Shown: piece after piece, positions 1-9,682 of the stretch
Numbering within the stretch: the first letter of the stretch is position 1
How the letters are laid out: every line of letters begins with the position of its first letter
Source of the DNA: an uncultured Lachnospiraceae bacterium
GTDB lineage: Bacteria > Bacillota > Clostridia > Lachnospirales > Lachnospiraceae
Direction of reading: 5' to 3'
Length of the DNA stretch: 64,000 nt
Assembly (NCBI GenBank): GCA_910584945.1
Contig: CAJUDY010000011.1
Span: 1-64,000, forward strand
The notes under the pieces: generated by a model
The model's database searches: none
What the model was told of the DNA's origin: nothing
Seen by the model: the letters and a program-made list of their open reading frames with translations, nothing else
Made by a program: the position numbers and the translations under genes

Positions 1-130
1 CCTGATAGTCGGAGATCAGCCGGGACTGGCGGAAGGTGTTCCACTGGTCCGCGATGGTGGGGTAGGTGAGGATGGCGAAGCCGGTGAGGAACAGCAGTAA
101 AAATACAAAGTTAATCAGTTTTTTCTTCAT
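1..130 (-). CDS. Sortase, class C-like, N-terminal part only (runs off left edge)
   Basis: The first ~43 residues are present: MKKK, a hydrophobic N-terminal membrane segment, then a QWN-x-x-RQSRLIS stretch that closely matches the same region of the neighbouring complete sortase. By that similarity it is a second pilus sortase, a membrane-bound cysteine transpeptidase that joins LPXTG proteins; the catalytic His and Cys would lie outside the window. Its ATG overlaps the TGA of the upstream sortase gene (ATGA, 127-130), so translation is probably coupled. Two sortases in tandem are common in pilus loci, one for polymerisation and another for variant subunits or anchoring. The class call rests on similarity to the neighbour. 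Confidence 0.8.
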   Translation of the reverse strand, partial: MKKKLINFVFLLLFLTGFAILTYPTIADQWNTFRQSRLISDYQ

Positions 131-990
131 CCTTTTTTACTTCTCAGCCTCCGGTCCATCAAATACAAAAAGACGCAGAAGCCTGCGGTCACGGCAAGGC
201 CGACTAGCACCCACAGCAGATAGTTGGTGTGCAGGCTCGAGCCTGCGAACGCGGAGGCCGCCACGATTTCGTCCTCTGCTTCTTCGTAGGGAACCCGATG
301 GCCTCTGACCAGCAGCCGATGGCTGTTGACCCCATAGGGCGTACAGGTCAAAAGGGTGGCCAAGTCCTGATCTTCTTCTGCCATCAGAGCTTTCGTGTCG
401 CTGGGCTCTACCACGGAGATTTTATCCACCTGATAGCAGAGGGTGTCATTCAGTATATTAAATAAGAAGTAATCGCCTTCTTCCAACCGGTCCAGATCGG
501 TAAAGAGGGCCGCGCTTGGCAGTCCCCTGTGAGCGGAGATCACGGTATGGGTACCGGTTCCGCCGACGGGGAGGGAACTGCCTTCGAGATGACCGGCTGC
601 CATCTGGAGAACGGACTCGGAGGTCGTGTGAAAGATGGGAATTTTGACGCCGATCTTTGGGATCTGGACGTAGCCCATCATGCCGTCTCCGGTGAGGTTC
701 AGGCAGGAGAGGTATTCTTCGTCTTCCTCCTCGGAGATCTGCGCGGCGGCAAAGGAATCGGGGAGGATGTAGGGGAGAAGTTCCTCGTTGTAGGTAAGGG
801 CTTTGGTCCATTCTTCATTGTAGTCAAGAGTTCCTTCAGATTCTTTGAGGGCCACCGATTCGTCGTAGGATGAGATGAGGCGGCTCTGACGGTAATTGTT
901 CCACTGGTTGGAGACGAAGGGGTACAGCAGCAGGGACAGACCGGCTAAAAATAAAATGGGAAATATGAGAAATGTCGCTTTCTTTTTCAT
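127..990 (-). CDS. Class C (pilus-polymerising) sortase
   Basis: A 287-aa membrane sortase. Seen: N-terminal hydrophobic segment (about 6-25), catalytic domain with His154 in SAHRG, Cys216 in TLLTCTP and Arg225 in SHRLLVRG, then a second transmembrane segment (about 256-277) and a basic tail. Two membrane segments with the TLxTC signature are typical of class C sortases, which link pilin subunits through a lysine of one and the LPXTG threonine of the next. PDSF near 77-80 may be the variant of the DPF/DPW lid that covers the active site. The start at 990 is chosen because AAGGAGAG precedes it; an upstream in-frame ATG at 1086 would read through a structured repeat. It follows the pilin and adhesin genes and overlaps the next sortase by 4 nt. 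Confidence 0.93.
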   Translation of the reverse strand: MKKKATFLIFPILFLAGLSLLLYPFVSNQWNNYRQSRLISSYDESVALKESEGTLDYNEEWTKALTYNEELLPYILPDSFAAAQISEEEDEEYLSCLNLTGDGMMGYVQIPKIGVKIPIFHTTSESVLQMAAGHLEGSSLPVGGTGTHTVISAHRGLPSAALFTDLDRLEEGDYFLFNILNDTLCYQVDKISVVEPSDTKALMAEEDQDLATLLTCTPYGVNSHRLLVRGHRVPYEEAEDEIVAASAFAGSSLHTNYLLWVLVGLAVTAGFCVFLYLMDRRLRSKKG

Positions 991-1437
991 CTGGGCTCTC
1001 CTTGTTGTTGTAGAATGATACAGCCATGGATTGTGCGAGAGGGACGCCGTCGTGGGCGTGAAAATCCCCTGGAGACCCCAGGGCAACGCTCCGGCAAGCT
1101 AATCGCTAACTGCGACCAACGACGCTCGGCAAGGGCCTCGCGCCGGGTCTCCGTAAGCACTGGATCTCGCCGTCGCTAAGGGCGCCCCTTGAAAGGGCTC
1201 CCAGGGGATTCCTCCACCCGCGACGGCTGGTTCCTGCGCGAAACTACAGGTTTTGGTTACCTGATTTTTGTTGTTTTCTTATGTATGATTAAGAGTAACT
1301 GCTCAGCACAGGCCGAAGCACTTGCTGCTGAGGCCGTAAGAACATGATTCAGGAGTGCAAAATTCCTTCGCCGAAGGCGATCTCCAATGAATTTTGCATC
1401 GTAACTGTGAAGCTACTGAACAGTTACGATTAAGATT
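991..1437. other. Non-coding gap between pilin and sortase genes, rich in hairpins
   Basis: No gene is seen. The half near the sortase holds one copy of the structured repeat (1046-1227). The half near the pilin (about 1289-1425) has three successive stem-loops, with arms CTCAGCA/TGCTGAG, TGCAAAATTC/GAATTTTGCA and CGTAACTGT/ACAGTTACG. None has a clear T-run on the minus strand. They could slow or partly stop transcription, or protect the pilin mRNA end, so that pilin is made in excess over sortase. That role is inferred. Confidence 0.6.
1046..1227. repeat. Structured intergenic repeat, copy 1
   Basis: Imperfect palindrome of 182 bp. The outer arms pair: GCCGTCG (1046-1052) with CGACGGC (1221-1227), then a stretch around AATCCCCTGG (1062-1071) with CCAGGGGATT (1201-1210). 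The inside matches copies 2 and 3 in reverse orientation, including GCTAATCG-TAACTGCGACC (from 1098) and CGCGCCGGGTCT (1140-1151). The outer arms differ in sequence from the other copies but still pair with each other, so structure appears to be what is conserved. Confidence 0.75.
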
Positions 1438-3123
1438 TTATTTTGCAGTTTTTCTGCGGGTTGCGAAGTACAGAGCCGCTGCAAAAATCATCAGTGCACA
1501 TCCGCCGATGGTGAAGATTGTGGTGCCGATGCCGCCGGTGGAGGGAAGGCCAACCATCTTGGTATTCGGAACTTTCTGGGTATCAGAAGTCACATTACCA
1601 AGATTTGGCACCTTCTCACCATTATTCTCTGTATAATTCGTTGCTATATAAGTCGATGTTTTTTCGGTATCTTTTTCAATAACAGTTCCATCAACTTTAA
1701 TTGTGTAGCTCTTTAAGGTTCCGTCAGCATTGTACTCTGCTTTAATCTCTACCGGAATTTTTACCGTATTCAAAGTATAACCATCTGGCGCTTTTGTCTC
1801 CTGAAGGGTATACTTTCCTGCGTCCAAACCGGTAAATTTCAGATAACCTGCAGATGGTTTTACATACGTATTCGTATTGATCGGCTCGCCAGCCTCATTT
1901 ACGTCTTTACCAACTTCTCCTTTTCCAGAGATTGTGGTATATACTTCATCACCAGCCTCGTTTGTCAACGTAAAGGTCGCGCCATCCAAAGGTGCCTTTT
2001 CTCCGGTCACTTCATCTTTTACAATCTCTCCAGTTTTTAAAAGTTCTTCTGTGACTGTACTTCCAATGCCATTAATTCCAGCATCAATACCAAAGGTATA
2101 GTGATAGGTTTTCTTCTCTTCTGTCGTCCCCTTTTCCTTCGTGGAAGGATTATTGGTGTACTCAGCTTTTACGGTATTTGTGTTCTTATCGAAGTTGATA
2201 CCAGCTTTCTCATTTAAAGTAGCACTATACTGTACCGTTACGCTTTTACCTCTGTTAGCCAGAATAAAATTTGAAGTAAAAACAATCATCATAGTCGTCT
2301 CACCAGTGCTGACATCTGTCGACGATGTTACCGTATAATCGGTACCTTTTACAGGCGCCGGATTCGCTCCAGCTACTTCTGTCACAATTACAGTATCTTC
2401 CTTCAGCGTCAATCCCTTGCTCAGCTTATCAACAATATTGAACGCTACTTCGGTATATTCATCGCTGTATCCAGGAAAAGCAGTTGTTACTTTAAAAGAG
2501 ACATCACTTCCAATCGATGTGTCATCGCCATATTTATTATTACTTCCAGAGCCAACGATTTCCTTTGTAATTCCAGGCGCCATAGATTTTGCGAACAGCG
2601 TCTGGCCGTCAACGATAAAGTCCTTTGTAGCATCTACACTTCCACCGATCTGATCGTTCATATCACCGGATTTCTTCGTCGAATAATACACGCTTGCAAT
2701 CATTGGATTGTATGCGGTCATATCATTTGTACCATTCTGCGTTACAAGAATCAGATACATACCAACTTCCAGATTCGCTTTGTAAACGCCGGAATCTTTT
2801 GATGACTCCGGTACGGCTGTTCCGCCATCTCTGTCTACCGCTTTTGCAAGATTTGTAATTTCCAGAGCGGTCGGTTTTGCCAAATCTGCAATTTTATAAC
2901 CACTTACTTCCAGCGCCGTATACCCTTTAAAGCCATTGATATCCCATTCACCTTTTGCAACTTTATAAGCCTTGATCGTAGCTCCAGTTTTTACTCCATT
3001 GATCGTAATATCAGCGCTATCTGTGCTTACAGGCTTATGATCCGCCGCGAACGTCGTCAGCGACATTCCAAATACCATGGTCATTGCCAGCAGCATGGCC
3101 AACAACTTTTTCATTTTTTTCAT
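1438..3123 (-). CDS. LPXTG-anchored major pilin (isopeptide-forming fimbrial protein)
   Basis: A 561-aa secreted pilin. Seen: signal peptide (1 to about 27, ending TTFAAD), a D1-like N-terminal region, a fimbrial isopeptide D2-type middle region, a Cna_B/SpaA-type domain with an E-box-like motif LQETKAPDGYTL (Glu near 442), and the sorting signal LPSTGG at 526-531 followed by a membrane segment and RRKTAK. In SpaH/EbpB-type backbone pilins the E-box glutamate supports an internal isopeptide bond, and a sortase joins a pilin lysine to the LPXTG threonine of the next subunit. No textbook VYPKN pilin motif is visible, so the linking lysine cannot be assigned. An SD (AGGAAG) precedes the start. 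The gene sits between the tip adhesin and the sortase, as expected for a backbone subunit. Confidence 0.93.
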   Translation of the reverse strand: MKKMKKLLAMLLAMTMVFGMSLTTFAADHKPVSTDSADITINGVKTGATIKAYKVAKGEWDINGFKGYTALEVSGYKIADLAKPTALEITNLAKAVDRDGGTAVPESSKDSGVYKANLEVGMYLILVTQNGTNDMTAYNPMIASVYYSTKKSGDMNDQIGGSVDATKDFIVDGQTLFAKSMAPGITKEIVGSGSNNKYGDDTSIGSDVSFKVTTAFPGYSDEYTEVAFNIVDKLSKGLTLKEDTVIVTEVAGANPAPVKGTDYTVTSSTDVSTGETTMMIVFTSNFILANRGKSVTVQYSATLNEKAGINFDKNTNTVKAEYTNNPSTKEKGTTEEKKTYHYTFGIDAGINGIGSTVTEELLKTGEIVKDEVTGEKAPLDGATFTLTNEAGDEVYTTISGKGEVGKDVNEAGEPINTNTYVKPSAGYLKFTGLDAGKYTLQETKAPDGYTLNTVKIPVEIKAEYNADGTLKSYTIKVDGTVIEKDTEKTSTYIATNYTENNGEKVPNLGNVTSDTQKVPNTKMVGLPSTGGIGTTIFTIGGCALMIFAAALYFATRRKTAK

Positions 3124-3247
3124 AATCTTCTTCCTTTCTTTTTGTGGGCATTGCCCATGATTTACAGTTCTTTTTTGTGTACTGCGCTTCTTACGCTTCC
3201 ATACGGCCTTGGAGGGCCGCTGAAATTATCCTCATCTTCCGATCCTC

Positions 3248-6200
3248 TCAGCACCTCCCCGCATATTTTTTCTTATATAAAACCAGCATCCCCGCGATCA
3301 TCAGCAGGGTTCCGCTGATTGTATACCAGTAGATTCCGGCGCCGCCTGTAGACGGAAGCTCATACAGTACGTCATCCTCAAAGTAATAACAGAATGTTCC
3401 GCCCACCTCTGTCGGCGACAGTACTGTATTTTTTACCTTTACGGTTACTGCGCCTTTTTCCGAGATTGTGATTATCCAGACTTCTTCGCTCAGCGCGTAG
3501 CCCGCGGGCGCTTTGCTTTCATGAAGCTCATAGGTTCCCGCCGGTATCAATTCCGGGGTGACCGCGCCGCCTGCTGCGGGCGTCCACTGGCTGATCATGC
3601 CGTCGGCGTCGGAAGTGCCTGTGTAGGATGGCACGGACGCCGTCGTATCGCCTGTGACCGCATACAGTTGAAATTCTGCTCCGCTGAGATAATTTTCCTG
3701 ATTCGATCTGCTTCTCTTCACAACCGCCCAGGAGGACTTGATGGGGTTACGATAATGAAGCGTTAGTTCCTCAGAGGAAGTGACCTCCAGAAGATCGTCT
3801 TCCGCATCATGAAGCGGATGTGCAAGTGTAAGAACTGCCTTATCCGTCACTACGGAACCAAACGACTTAACGTCACCAGAACTCCATATCTGTTTTCCCT
3901 CGGTATGCCCTTCCGGATGCTCATAACTGATCCCTGACGCCATGATCGTGATGGGATGAAGCGTCTCATCCTTCACGTATCCATCCGGAGCTTTGGATTC
4001 CTCCAGATAGACGGTCATCGCTCCTTCTGCCAGATCGCTCTCTCCGATCTGGAAGGCGAAATGTCCATTTTCGTCCGAAATGATACCCGCTGCAACAGTT
4101 TCCGTTCGGTCTGCATTACGGTAGACATTGAATTCCGCTCCGGATAACAGCTGATTGCTCTCCGTGTCTGTCTTTCTTCCCACCACATTGATGAAATAAG
4201 GCATCCGTTCCGGATAAAGCTTCTCATCCCTTCCAGGAATCGTCACATACGTATACGCATTGGTGTTCCGAAGCTCCGTCTGCCCGCTGTCTTCGAATCT
4301 CACATAATAAGTCAGCGTGTAGGTATAGTCCTTCATCAGGTTCCCGCCGTCAGATTTCTCTTCAACTTCCGCAAATTTCGGCCTCAGATACCATCTGATC
4401 TCGCCCCTGCCTGATCCATCGTCAGTATATTCCGCCACAACATTCGCATCCAGAATCGGCTTTGTAACAAGCGCTCTTCCGGACTTTCCGGCAGAATCGG
4501 CAGCCGCATCCGGCTCGCAGATCAGCTTCCTCCCACCGTCCGACAGCTCCAACTTATGACCATTCACCACCGCGCCGTTCAGGGCCACGAACTGTGTGTA
4601 GTCCGCCATTTTGTCATATACCGTCCAGCCGTCCCCGGAAGAGCCGAAGTACATTCCGTTGATGAGTTTCTGCCGGGTCGTCACCCGAAGAGTGATGGGA
4701 TACTGAATCTTACCATCTGTTCCAGTCACACAGGTTCCCATGGTCTTTGTAAGCCCCGCATAATTCGCGTCCGGCTTCTCCACCTGTACTACCGGGTGGA
4801 GATAATCTGCATCTTTAAGTTCACCTTCATTATATTTATAATGAACTTTTGCGCTCTCATCTGCATTGGAATGGAATCCTGGTTTGCCGGAACTGGTATC
4901 ATTATCCGGTGCGTCCGTAGTCGGATCGCCGGTATGCGGATAACCGGTCTTTGCATATTCTTCTCTTGCCGCCTGCGTCGGCTGCACTTTGAAGCTGATG
5001 CTGTAGGTAGTGCCGTCCGCAAGCTTCCCGCCGTTTAATAATGCTACAGAAACCGTTTTTGTGGATTTATCTACCTTACAGGTATACAGCGGTTCTCCAT
5101 CCGCATCTTTTAGTTCTTTAGGTTCAGCGTCCTCTTTTCCCTGATACATCACCTGAATGGAAGGATTCTCCTCCATAAATTCCACATAGGTGCTGAGCAT
5201 ATCCGTGATTGAGACGTCGGTGTAGCCGGGATAGATGATCTCGCCTGCAATTTGTCTAAAGCTGTTCGACATGTCTTCGGCGCTCAGCCCCGAAAGCTCC
5301 TCTGCCTTAATTGCTTCCGCAAATTTCGCACAGTCATTTACCGGATTTTCGTTTGCGTCGATCACAAAACGCGCTGCCGCAGACCTTAACTGCGAAGACT
5401 GCATCCACTCGTTCAGAGCCGCGTTATAGTTATTGCCGTATGGGTCGTCTCCTCCATTGCCGACGGTAATCGTCGAACTGCCCGCAAGATACCGGCATGT
5501 GGGATTTCCGTCTGTTAAAAATATAACATACTTTCTGTGATCCGCTCTGTCGGCGTCTTCCAGTTTCGCTTCGCCTTTCTGAATCCCGGCCTGCCAATTG
5601 GTGGCGCCTTTGCACATTTCCGCAGTTACTGTCCAGTTGAACTGATCTAATGGATACCAGCCCGCCACTGCTTCTGCATCCTGACGTTTATCCTGACTGT
5701 TGTAGGTCCAGTCGTATCGTTCCAGAACCTTATCCCCGCCTACTTGAGATTCATCCGTCGTGATATCAGGCATTCCGGAACTGTTAAAGGTCACTACTCC
5801 CAGCTCAATGCTCAGGTTTTCATCATTTTGGGCTGCATCGGTCAAAGCACTCTTCAGTTCTCCCAGCGCACTGTTTAAGTTCTCATATCTCAGATTCTCT
5901 TCTTCATGGTCATCTTTCATACTATTTGACAAATCGACGATCAGGAGAATATCGATGGGTTTCGCTGCATTCCTCCTTCCGGTAACGTTCAGCGTCAGCG
6001 TGTAGTCTTTCGTATCTTCGTTGTATTTGATATATTTTCTGTGATCCGGAGCCGGCGCATCGCCCCCGCTCTCCCCCGGGTCGATGATCTCAGCCGGAGT
6101 GATGGGTTCATACAGCATGTAGACTTTTTTCTCTGCTGCCGTCCACGGTGTGAAATCCCCGTTGGATGATGCTGCCGCATATGAGATGCTGTATTTTCCA

Positions 6201-9064
6201 TCGTTGCCAAGACCGCTCTGCAGCCTGTCAATCTCAATACCATTGGCATTTTCTGCCCTTATGCTGCTCAGGGAGTAACCCTCGATATGGGGAGCGTATC
6301 CCCGGAGATTCAGTATCGAATCAACACCTGTGAGTTTCAGCGGAGCTGCGTTCACAGAGAGCGGATTTCCTGTCTTTTGATCAATACAGACTACGGGAAT
6401 CGTGGCCACTGTAGGTTCATAGATAAAGCAAAGGCTTTTGGGGTTCGCGGTCCACCTTTGATCGTTCTCACTCCCAGAAGGCACCCATGCGCCGCTGCTC
6501 CAGTCTCCTTCCTTTCTCCACAGGTCGCCGACCGTATCTGTATACAGCTCATTTACAGCCGTCCCATTTATGGCGGTTCTCCTTATGCTGTGAAGTGTAT
6601 AACCCTCCACCCCGGGGGCAAGTTCCTGTAAATTTACCTTTCTTTCGATTCCCGCCTGCAGGACCATTTCCGTCATGGAAGACTCAGGCAGAGATAAAGC
6701 ATTTCCATTCCGATCCACACAGAATACCGGGATTCTAAATTCCGTTGGCTCATAAATAAAATATATGGCTTTTTGATCCGTTGTCCATTCAAACCATCTC
6801 TGATCTTCGGTATCCACGTTCCATGTACTGTCTATCCACGTTCCATTTTCCCGCTTTCCTCCCGTCCACGAGCCCTTTTGCCTCCGAAGGCAGAGTACGT
6901 TGGAATTACTGTTGCTCCTTCCTCCTTTTAAGTCTTTTACCGCGATCCCGTCTTTCGACGACATCGCGTCGAGCCTGATCGTACGCAGTGCATAGTTCTG
7001 ATCCGTCAGATTCGGAGCATAGTCCTGCAGGTTAATTGGCGTTTCTAATCCGATATTCTTCAGTTCCAGCGTGGTTTCTTCTGCCCCGGCGATGGGGTTA
7101 CCATACTTATCCACACAATATGCCGCTATTTCCATATCCTGAGGAGTTACGATGGAAGCATATTTGACATAGAGACCATCTGTCGGCCTGCTGCAGGTAA
7201 TCTGGCCTTCACCATTCGAAGCCCATTTTCCGTCTTTCCAGTCTCCTCTCTCCGTCTTAAGTCTATTGTCTGTCGTTGTACTTTCCAGATAACTAATCCG
7301 AGCACCTCCAGCATCGTATAACTGTATACTTTGTAAGGTGTATCCCTCAACCTTTGAGAAGTACGTCGTCAGGTCCGTTCTTTCCCCTGACTTCAGCCGA
7401 AGCTTCAAGGGCTTCGGAGCCACCGCGGCAGAAATCGGCTTGCCGTCCTGATCCACGCAGTTCACGGGGATCTCTATCTCGATTGGTTCATATACGAAAT
7501 AAATATTTTTATCTTCCGTATTCCAATTTATCCAGTCACCTGTTGGATTCCATTGACATTCTGTCCATTTCCCATTTTTCCAGTTTCCTTCTGTCCACTT
7601 TCCTTGTCGTATTTCAATACGGCATTCCTTTTGTGTCGAATGCCAGCCGCCTCTTAAATCTCTTATTTGAAGACCATTTGTCTTATTCAGTCTGATTTCA
7701 CGTAGTGCATATCCTTCAATTGCAGGAGCATTTTTCGCATCTGACAAATCAATCACTTGATTTTGATAATCAACTTTAAAACTTAAATTTTTCTGTGTTA
7801 CACCCAGTATCTCCGCTCCGCTTTTATCGACACAGAATGCCTTTATCTGAAACGTCTTCTGACTGTTTCCTTTAACCGTCGTCCACGTAATCGTAAACGT
7901 TGAGAAGCTGTCGACCACGAACCCGGCGTTCTCGACCCCGGCGCTTTCGGTGGTACTGATATCGGCATCCTTGATGGTCTCCGCCCTCAGCACGGTCTCG
8001 CCGGTCTCTTCGTCTTCTACTTCCTTCATATGTACCACGTCCACGCTGTCGATCTGGAGCTCATCGCTTCCGGCAATCTCTTCCGGCAGATACGCCTCTT
8101 CAAATTCCATGGATACCGATACGTTACCGTCCGGCTCAATCTCTCTTTTCTCCCCTTCTTCGTCTTCCAGGAAAAAGCTGATATCGTACGCCAGAAATCC
8201 CGCGATCTCTTTCTCTTCGTCCCCCGCCACGGATGCTTCCAGTTCCTTCTGCACGTCCTCGTATTTCGCATTCAGCTCTTCCGCTTCCGCGATCTCTTCC
8301 TGGGCAATCCCCTCCTGAGCTTCGAGTTCTTCCACATCCTGTTTCACGATGGGCGTCACAGACAAAGCAACATTTTCGGGAAGGACGCCTTCTGGTGCTT
8401 CTACAGAGATCTTCACCTTATCGTCTGAATAATGATCTGCAAATTCCGGCCAGGATTGCTCTTTTTCCCCGGTCGTCTCTTCCGGAACGGTTACCTCGTC
8501 AATTATGGTCTGCTCGTCACGGATCTCTTCTCCGTCTCCAACGGATGCATTGTTGTCATCCGCTTCCTCTGCTTCTCCGTCATCCGGCATTTCCTGATTC
8601 ACCGGATGTTCCCCAACCTCTGTATCTGCCGGATGTTCTTCCTGCTTTTTGACGTTTTCCTCTTCCGGGTTTTCCTCATTGTTTTCATTCTCTGTACCTG
8701 CGGCGGCATCTTCGCCGTCTGTCAGAGTTTCTTCCGTCTTGCCATCATCGGAGTTTTCTTCTTCGGTTACGCCGGAAACGTCTTCTTTATCCCCGGCGTC
8801 CTCTATCACATAATCGGTTTCATCCCCTGAATCTTCTTCATCGCCGGTATCTTCCGGAACGTCCCCGTCCTCACCGGACTCCCCGGCTTCTATTTCTATC
8901 GCGTCGGACGCCGTTTCCAAACCTGCCCCTTCAGAGTCTCCTTCCGGCATCTCCGTGGCGAACAACTCCCCCACGATATTCGTAATTCCGCTCAGCTCGC
9001 TGCCGGCGAACACGACCAGGCAGAGCAGAACCGCAATGATTCTCTTTGCTTTGCTATTCCTCAT
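3248..9064 (-). CDS. Giant pilus tip adhesin: acidic stalk, five repeat modules, VWA, Cna_B domains, LPSTGG anchor
   Basis: A 1938-aa surface protein. Seen in order: signal peptide (1 to about 36); a very acidic Glu/Asp-rich stretch (about 40-205); a beta-rich region (about 205-400); five related modules of ~110-125 residues (about 398-995), each starting like I-x-CVD-x-x-G and ending near IYF-x-YEP; a VWA domain from about 1038 with MIDAS-like DLSNS (near 1042) and LTDGNPT (near 1185); two Cna_B-type domains (about 1620-1720 and 1770-1870); and ELPSTGG near 1903 with a membrane tail. VWA tip proteins of Gram-positive pili bind host matrix through a metal site. It is first of the structural genes, with GGAGGAGG before its ATG. 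The tip role is inferred from domains and position. Confidence 0.9.
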   Translation of the reverse strand: MRNSKAKRIIAVLLCLVVFAGSELSGITNIVGELFATEMPEGDSEGAGLETASDAIEIEAGESGEDGDVPEDTGDEEDSGDETDYVIEDAGDKEDVSGVTEEENSDDGKTEETLTDGEDAAAGTENENNEENPEEENVKKQEEHPADTEVGEHPVNQEMPDDGEAEEADDNNASVGDGEEIRDEQTIIDEVTVPEETTGEKEQSWPEFADHYSDDKVKISVEAPEGVLPENVALSVTPIVKQDVEELEAQEGIAQEEIAEAEELNAKYEDVQKELEASVAGDEEKEIAGFLAYDISFFLEDEEGEKREIEPDGNVSVSMEFEEAYLPEEIAGSDELQIDSVDVVHMKEVEDEETGETVLRAETIKDADISTTESAGVENAGFVVDSFSTFTITWTTVKGNSQKTFQIKAFCVDKSGAEILGVTQKNLSFKVDYQNQVIDLSDAKNAPAIEGYALREIRLNKTNGLQIRDLRGGWHSTQKECRIEIRQGKWTEGNWKNGKWTECQWNPTGDWINWNTEDKNIYFVYEPIEIEIPVNCVDQDGKPISAAVAPKPLKLRLKSGERTDLTTYFSKVEGYTLQSIQLYDAGGARISYLESTTTDNRLKTERGDWKDGKWASNGEGQITCSRPTDGLYVKYASIVTPQDMEIAAYCVDKYGNPIAGAEETTLELKNIGLETPINLQDYAPNLTDQNYALRTIRLDAMSSKDGIAVKDLKGGRSNSNSNVLCLRRQKGSWTGGKRENGTWIDSTWNVDTEDQRWFEWTTDQKAIYFIYEPTEFRIPVFCVDRNGNALSLPESSMTEMVLQAGIERKVNLQELAPGVEGYTLHSIRRTAINGTAVNELYTDTVGDLWRKEGDWSSGAWVPSGSENDQRWTANPKSLCFIYEPTVATIPVVCIDQKTGNPLSVNAAPLKLTGVDSILNLRGYAPHIEGYSLSSIRAENANGIEIDRLQSGLGNDGKYSISYAAASSNGDFTPWTAAEKKVYMLYEPITPAEIIDPGESGGDAPAPDHRKYIKYNEDTKDYTLTLNVTGRRNAAKPIDILLIVDLSNSMKDDHEEENLRYENLNSALGELKSALTDAAQNDENLSIELGVVTFNSSGMPDITTDESQVGGDKVLERYDWTYNSQDKRQDAEAVAGWYPLDQFNWTVTAEMCKGATNWQAGIQKGEAKLEDADRADHRKYVIFLTDGNPTCRYLAGSSTITVGNGGDDPYGNNYNAALNEWMQSSQLRSAAARFVIDANENPVNDCAKFAEAIKAEELSGLSAEDMSNSFRQIAGEIIYPGYTDVSITDMLSTYVEFMEENPSIQVMYQGKEDAEPKELKDADGEPLYTCKVDKSTKTVSVALLNGGKLADGTTYSISFKVQPTQAAREEYAKTGYPHTGDPTTDAPDNDTSSGKPGFHSNADESAKVHYKYNEGELKDADYLHPVVQVEKPDANYAGLTKTMGTCVTGTDGKIQYPITLRVTTRQKLINGMYFGSSGDGWTVYDKMADYTQFVALNGAVVNGHKLELSDGGRKLICEPDAAADSAGKSGRALVTKPILDANVVAEYTDDGSGRGEIRWYLRPKFAEVEEKSDGGNLMKDYTYTLTYYVRFEDSGQTELRNTNAYTYVTIPGRDEKLYPERMPYFINVVGRKTDTESNQLLSGAEFNVYRNADRTETVAAGIISDENGHFAFQIGESDLAEGAMTVYLEESKAPDGYVKDETLHPITIMASGISYEHPEGHTEGKQIWSSGDVKSFGSVVTDKAVLTLAHPLHDAEDDLLEVTSSEELTLHYRNPIKSSWAVVKRSRSNQENYLSGAEFQLYAVTGDTTASVPSYTGTSDADGMISQWTPAAGGAVTPELIPAGTYELHESKAPAGYALSEEVWIITISEKGAVTVKVKNTVLSPTEVGGTFCYYFEDDVLYELPSTGGAGIYWYTISGTLLMIAGMLVLYKKKYAGRC

Positions 9065-9081
9065 GGTTTCCTCCTCCTTCT

Positions 9082-9615
9082 TTATTTAAGTCCCGCATCT
9101 GCATGAAGCGCGCTGTCCACCAGCCTAAGAAGCTCCAGGGCGCTTCGGAAATATTCCTTCTTCTGGCGCTCCACCCAGGTCACCTCACCCTGCCAGCTCA
9201 TATGCTGCCGGTACAATACGCGTATCCAGAAGGTGGCTTTCGCTCCACGCCGCCAAAGCAGTTCCCGGAGCATTCCATCCTCCCATATTTCTTTTGGTGC
9301 AGATAATGGCCCCTCTTCCGGCCCGGGAATCCGCAGCCTTTGATCTTTCTGAAAACTTCTAAGCCTTGCAATGTTCTGAGGACCCGAAACTCCCTCATAC
9401 AGCTCTTCCATCCGGTTTACCGCCTGGAAGAGAGAGCAAAAAGCGATAGGTCCTCCACCATACAGATGGTACAATTCCCCTCGCTCTCCTTCTTTGCCGC
9501 CGGTATTAAGGCAGAGGCTGATCAAACCAGCGCTGCGCCGGAGCCCTTCCTCTTCCTGCTGATCTTTTATTCTGAACGAATACGTTCGTTCGTATCCCGT
9601 GATCTCCCGTATCAT
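9082..9615 (-). CDS. Uncharacterised 177-aa protein, first gene of the pilus operon
   Basis: I do not recognise the family. It is a soluble-looking, charged protein with no signal peptide or membrane segment. Notable stretches are GYERTYSFRIKDQ near the start, YHLYGGGPIAFCSLFQAVNRMEEL in the middle, and a tryptophan- and arginine-rich C-terminal half. It is judged real because a good SD (GGGAGG) precedes the ATG, it lies 17 nt upstream of the adhesin gene on the same strand, and the putative inversion switch lies directly ahead of it. A regulatory or assembly role in the cytoplasm is possible, but nothing in the sequence shows it. A short palindrome (9644-9656, AATTCT-G-AGAATT) lies just upstream. 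Confidence 0.7.
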   Translation of the reverse strand: MIREITGYERTYSFRIKDQQEEEGLRRSAGLISLCLNTGGKEGERGELYHLYGGGPIAFCSLFQAVNRMEELYEGVSGPQNIARLRSFQKDQRLRIPGPEEGPLSAPKEIWEDGMLRELLWRRGAKATFWIRVLYRQHMSWQGEVTWVERQKKEYFRSALELLRLVDSALHADAGLK

Positions 9616-9682
9616 CTCTTTTCAGACCTCCCCATAACGTCCAAATTCTGAGAATTCAAAGAAAAACAGGACGCAGACACAC

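Noticed and set aside
991..1086. N-terminal extension of the sortase to 1086
   Set aside because: It would translate through an arm of the structured repeat and adds a non-conserved stretch; AAGGAGAG supports the start at 990.
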